DNA of 18,400 nt from assembly GCA_031275595.1 (NCBI GenBank), contig JAISOO010000130.1:1-18400 (forward strand), read 5' to 3'. Of this stretch, positions 14,802-18,400 are shown piece by piece (the first letter of the stretch is position 1; every line of letters begins with the position of its first letter). A program made the translations under genes and the position numbers. This DNA is from Spirochaetaceae bacterium. Lineage in GTDB: Bacteria; Spirochaetota; Spirochaetia; Treponematales; Breznakiellaceae. A model generated the notes under the pieces. That model was not told the origin of the DNA. It was given only the letters and a program-made list of their open reading frames with translations, and did no database searches.

Positions 14802-17800
14802 TTGTTTATAAAAAAAAGAACCCCTTCACTGAGGTTTGCCTTTATTTTAGCCCTGGGCATCAGCCTCGTGATGCTTACGGTCGTTTTTATCGTTCTTTCC
14901 CGGGGGATCATGGAGGACGCCTTATTCCGGCCGGGAAAGGATTATTTAGGCCGGCAGGACATGAGCGCCGACGATATCTTTGACATCATAGAACAGCCCT
15001 TCAACCTGCTGGTTTTATCCCTGGTAAGCGGTTTGATCCTCCTGGTCCTGGTCTTCTATGGTATTATGGTCCGGTATTTTCTATCCCCCCTGGAGAGGCT
15101 CTCCCGGGATATTCACAAAATCACCAGCGGCAACCGGCTGGATACGAAATCTTACTCATCCAGCAACGAATTTCAGATCCTCTGCACCTCTATCAATAAT
15201 ATGCTGGAAAAACTCAACCAGTCCTCCATTTCTACCAATGTTTTTAAAAGCATTCTCAACAGCATAGGCGCCGACCTCTACGTTTCCGATCCCGAATCTT
15301 ACGAGATCCTTTTTATCAACGATTCCATGAAGGCCCATTACGATTTGGACGACCGGGTTATCGGGCAGCCCTGCTGGAAGGTATTTCATCAGGGTTTTGA
15401 GGAACCCTGCCCCTTCTGCCCCAATAAAAAACTCTCCGAAAATTCCGGTACCGTTGAGGTGTCGGAAGTATTCAACAATCTGACCAACCGGTACTATAAA
15501 AATACCGACTGTCTGATTGTGTGGGGAAAAAACAAATACGCCCATCTTCAGCACAGCGTGGATATAAGCGAACTGAAAGCCGCCGAAGCCACCCTTAAAA
15601 AACGGCTCCAGCAGCAGGAACTGATGTCCGCGATCTCCCATACTTTTATCTCCTCCGAAAACCAGTCTACCCTGCTCCACAACGCCCTCCTGATGATCGG
15701 TAAGTTTATGAACGTCAGCAAAACCTTCCTGATCCGGCTCAATCCCGCTACCAATACCCTGGAATTTGAACACGAATGGTACAACGAAGGCCAGGACATA
15801 CCCCGTACCCCGAAACAATCATCCCCCTTTGCGCCGGGGGAACTGCTCTACGATACTTTTATTACCAAGGGGGATGTGTATCTGGCCTGTAACAACGTAG
15901 ATGAAAATCCCACGCTGGCAGCCACATACGGCCCCCAGGGAATAAAGGCCTTTATCAGCGTTCCCCTTTTTGTGTACGGTCAATTTTGGGGGGTATTGGG
16001 CATTAACCACTGCCTTTCCAAACACGTCTGGGATGAAAGCGATATACAGACCCTCAAGCTTATCGCCAACGCCATCGCCGGACTCATCATCCGTAATAAT
16101 ACCGAGGAACAGCTGATGCGGATGTCTTCCATCGTGAATAGTTCCCCCCTGTGCATATCATATATTACCCCTTCGGGGCAGTTTGAATATTTTAATCAGG
16201 GGGTTTTAAGCATCGCCGGCTACAGCGCCGAAGAACTGAGGGACAAGGGCATCTATCTTCTCTTCGATGAACATACCGGACGTCAAATCCGTAAAAAATC
16301 CATCCCCCATATTTTAAAGCACGGGACCTTTCAAACGGAAATCCCCCTGATCCGGAAAAACGGGGATGTCCGGATTTTATCCCTGTCCGCCTTTACCACC
16401 GATACGAAAAAAGACGGCATCGGGGTCATAGCCTCAGATATCACCGAAAAAAGACAGCTGGAACGGGAGCTTATCGCCGCCAAGGAACAGGCGGAACAAT
16501 CAAACCTCGCGAAAAGCAATTTTCTCTCCCGGATGAGCCATGAAATGCGTACCCCCATGAACGCCATCATCGGCATGACCGCCATCGCCCAATCCTCCCG
16601 CGACCCTGAACGGAAGGAGTATTGCCTTTCAAAGATCAACGAAGCCTCGAACCACCTCCTGGGGGTCATCAACGATATTTTGGATATGTCCAAAATTGAG
16701 GCGGGCAAATTTGAATTATCTTATACGGAATTCAATTTTGAAAAAATGCTTCAGCGGATCACCAATGTGATGAACTTTAAATTTGATGAAAAGCAGCAGA
16801 ATTTTATTGTCCGGGTCGCCCGGGACGTGCCGGAAAGTATCATCTCCGACGAACAGCGGCTTGCCCAGGTTCTTACCAATCTGCTCTCCAACGCGGGGAA
16901 ATTCACCCCCGAACACGGAACCATTATCCTCTCAATAAAAAAGAAATCCGATACCGCCGCCCGAAACGATAAGCTCTGCGCCCTGCATTTTGAGGTAACC
17001 GATACGGGAATAGGCATAAGCCCGGAACAGCAAAAACGGCTTTTTTCGCTGTTTGAGCAAGCCGACGGCAGTATAGCCCGAAAGTACGGGGGAACCGGGC
17101 TGGGGCTTTCCATATCCAAAAGCCTGGTGGAACTGATGGGGGGCGAAATATGGGTGAAATCCGAATTAGGAACGGGGGCTACCTTTGCCTTCGAGATTAC
17201 CGTAGAAAAGGGGACCCCCCAAAACAACAGTGAACCGATCAAGTCCCAGATAAACTGGGAAAACATCCATATCCTGGCGGTGGATGATTCCCCGGAGGTG
17301 TTGGAATATTTTAAGGATTTTACCGAATCCAAGGGGATCCACTGTTCGCTCGCCTCCGACGGAATTGAGGCGTATAACCTTATTGAAACGGGCTACGATC
17401 AGTCGGAGGGGGCGCCGCCCTTTGATTTAGTCTTTGTGGATTGGCGCATGCCCCGGATGAACGGCATAGAATTAACCAAAAAGATCAAAGAGCGATTTGG
17501 GAAAAACATCGTGGTGATCATGATCTCCGCCGCCGAATGGAACATCATTGAGGAGGACGCGAAAAACGCGGGGGTGGACGGCTTTATCCCCAAGCCGCTT
17601 TTCTCTTCCCAAATAGTGGACTGCATCAATTCCCATTTGAATGTGCAAAAATTCGTTACTGAAAAACCGGCGGCGGAAGCTCACGGGGACCATATCTTTG
17701 AGGGTTTTACCCTGCTGCTGGCCGAAGACGTAGAGATAAACCGGGAAATTGTGCTTACCCTTTTGGAAGACACCGGAATCACCATTGATTGCGCCGAAAA

Positions 17801-18089
17801 CGGAATGGAGGCGCTTTCAAAGTTTAAAGAGGCCCCCTCCAGGTACCAGATGATTCTGATGGATATCCATATGCCCGAAATGGACGGGTTTGAGGCCACC
17901 CGGCAGATCCGGTCCCTGGGGATAAAAGAGGCAAAAACCATTCCCATCATGGCCATGACCGCCAATGTATTTCGGGAAGATATCGAAAAATGCTTTGCCG
18001 CGGGGATGAACGATCACCTGGGGAAACCGATAGATATTGACGAACTGTTGGAGAAATTAAAAAAACACCTCTTGGGGCCGGCCCGTTAG
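14802..18089 (+). CDS. Membrane-bound hybrid sensor histidine kinase with two receiver domains
   Basis: 1095 residues. Order: membrane helix (11-33), short outside loop, second helix (67-90), HAMP linker (91-145), PAS (about 148-258), GAF (about 270-430), PAS (about 438-550), HisKA with H580 in SHEMRTPMNAIIG, HATPase with N697, D734 in DTGIGI and GGTGLGL (763-769), then receiver 1 (D828, D829, phospho-acceptor D880, K931) and receiver 2 (E975, D976, D1021, T1053, K1075). All catalytic residues are present. There is no HPt domain, so phosphate probably passes to a separate HPt protein. The first PAS carries C191, C203 and C206 in PCWKVFH...PCPFCP, perhaps metal- or redox-sensitive. The start is TTG, preceded by AGGGGAAG (14790-14797); the next ATG would cut into the first membrane helix. 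It is monocistronic here; the signal is unknown. Confidence 0.93.
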   Translation: MFIKKRTPSLRFAFILALGISLVMLTVVFIVLSRGIMEDALFRPGKDYLGRQDMSADDIFDIIEQPFNLLVLSLVSGLILLVLVFYGIMVRYFLSPLERLSRDIHKITSGNRLDTKSYSSSNEFQILCTSINNMLEKLNQSSISTNVFKSILNSIGADLYVSDPESYEILFINDSMKAHYDLDDRVIGQPCWKVFHQGFEEPCPFCPNKKLSENSGTVEVSEVFNNLTNRYYKNTDCLIVWGKNKYAHLQHSVDISELKAAEATLKKRLQQQELMSAISHTFISSENQSTLLHNALLMIGKFMNVSKTFLIRLNPATNTLEFEHEWYNEGQDIPRTPKQSSPFAPGELLYDTFITKGDVYLACNNVDENPTLAATYGPQGIKAFISVPLFVYGQFWGVLGINHCLSKHVWDESDIQTLKLIANAIAGLIIRNNTEEQLMRMSSIVNSSPLCISYITPSGQFEYFNQGVLSIAGYSAEELRDKGIYLLFDEHTGRQIRKKSIPHILKHGTFQTEIPLIRKNGDVRILSLSAFTTDTKKDGIGVIASDITEKRQLERELIAAKEQAEQSNLAKSNFLSRMSHEMRTPMNAIIGMTAIAQSSRDPERKEYCLSKINEASNHLLGVINDILDMSKIEAGKFELSYTEFNFEKMLQRITNVMNFKFDEKQQNFIVRVARDVPESIISDEQRLAQVLTNLLSNAGKFTPEHGTIILSIKKKSDTAARNDKLCALHFEVTDTGIGISPEQQKRLFSLFEQADGSIARKYGGTGLGLSISKSLVELMGGEIWVKSELGTGATFAFEITVEKGTPQNNSEPIKSQINWENIHILAVDDSPEVLEYFKDFTESKGIHCSLASDGIEAYNLIETGYDQSEGAPPFDLVFVDWRMPRMNGIELTKKIKERFGKNIVVIMISAAEWNIIEEDAKNAGVDGFIPKPLFSSQIVDCINSHLNVQKFVTEKPAAEAHGDHIFEGFTLLLAEDVEINREIVLTLLEDTGITIDCAENGMEALSKFKEAPSRYQMILMDIHMPEMDGFEATRQIRSLGIKEAKTIPIMAMTANVFREDIEKCFAAGMNDHLGKPIDIDELLEKLKKHLLGPAR

Positions 18090-18400
18090 GACCGGCGGGT
18101 AAAAAAACAGGTAACTGTTCACCGCTATGAGGCTGGATTTAGGAGACCAGGGAATGGGCTCATGCCGCTCATTACCCGTTACCCCACGGCTCCCCCGAAT
18201 AATGAATACCGCGTATCTTTCAGCCGGTTTTCCGGGCCCCATTTACCTTTTTTGTTACGATAGCAAATAATACCAAATAATGAAAACTGCCTACCCATTT
18301 GACTAACACGAACACTATATCTTGCGGTTTACAAGTTCGACATAAGTAATTGTTTCTGTGCGCATAGCAGACTCTAAAAGCCGATAAAATAACAGTCCTC
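18090..18400. other. Non-coding 3' end of the window
   Basis: No convincing gene is seen in these 311 bases. A weak minus-strand terminator-like motif lies at 18101-18119 (AACAG/CTGTT stem with seven T on the minus strand), so a minus-strand transcript could end here. A small CCGG-TTTT-CCGG palindrome is at 18224-18235. A direct repeat CAAATAAT occurs at 18264-18271 and 18274-18281, ten bases apart, like a regulator-binding pair. The last 150 bases are AT-richer than the kinase gene, as expected for a promoter region of a gene beyond the window. Confidence 0.4.

Noticed and set aside
18057..18242. Minus-strand open frame of 61 residues after the kinase gene
   Set aside because: It overlaps the kinase 3' end, has no ribosome site that I can see, and no recognisable motif. 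A weak terminator-like motif reads on that strand, so I cannot exclude a fragment of something, but the support is too thin.

Overview
The window looks like chromosomal DNA of a spirochaete, most likely a Treponema of the gut/termite type. This is judged from the protein style, especially a CheY with the treponemal-looking N-terminal extension. It also fits the anaerobe-type genes (a flavodiiron protein and an E. coli-type Fe-S dihydroxy-acid dehydratase) and the fairly GC-rich genes separated by AT-richer, hairpin-filled spacers. The genus is inferred from recognition only; no 16S or other marker is present. I see no rRNA, tRNA, CRISPR array, phage gene or transposase.

Layout. 141-2107 (+): an orphan CheY-type response regulator, then a flavodiiron protein (O2/NO reductase). 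2207-2980 (-): a calcineurin-like metallophosphoesterase. 3272-3859 (+): a protein I do not recognise. 3883-8491 (-): a branched-chain amino acid operon transcribed leuB-ilvD-ilvB, without ilvN or ilvC. 8774-10921 (+): a two-gene unit of a radical SAM protein with a C-terminal helix-hairpin-helix and its obligate partner, a poorly understood DNA modification/repair pair. 10949-11842 (-): a TPR lipoprotein. 12057-14590 (-): mlaE-mlaF-mlaD, a minimal MCE-type lipid transport ABC system. 14802-18089 (+): a 1095-residue membrane-bound hybrid histidine kinase with two receiver domains. 18090-18400 has no convincing gene.

The genes are mostly housekeeping and do not form one pathway. The coherent units are the leuB-ilvD-ilvB operon (valine/isoleucine/leucine synthesis), the mlaEFD operon (lipid movement across the envelope) and the radical SAM pair. 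The signalling genes (CheY, hybrid kinase) stand alone without visible partners.

The least explained signal is in the spacers. A dispersed element made of consecutive hairpins occurs at about 621-736, 8592-8710 (inverted) and 11896-12010. Its middle hairpin is nearly invariant (core GAAAAGCGGGCT ... CCGCTTTTT). Two of the copies match at 72 of 77 positions. The flanking hairpins change stem sequence while keeping base pairing, and related single hairpins lie at 2997-3031 and 14682-14712. This looks like a repeat family of REP/MITE kind or a family of structured RNA/terminator elements, not chance.
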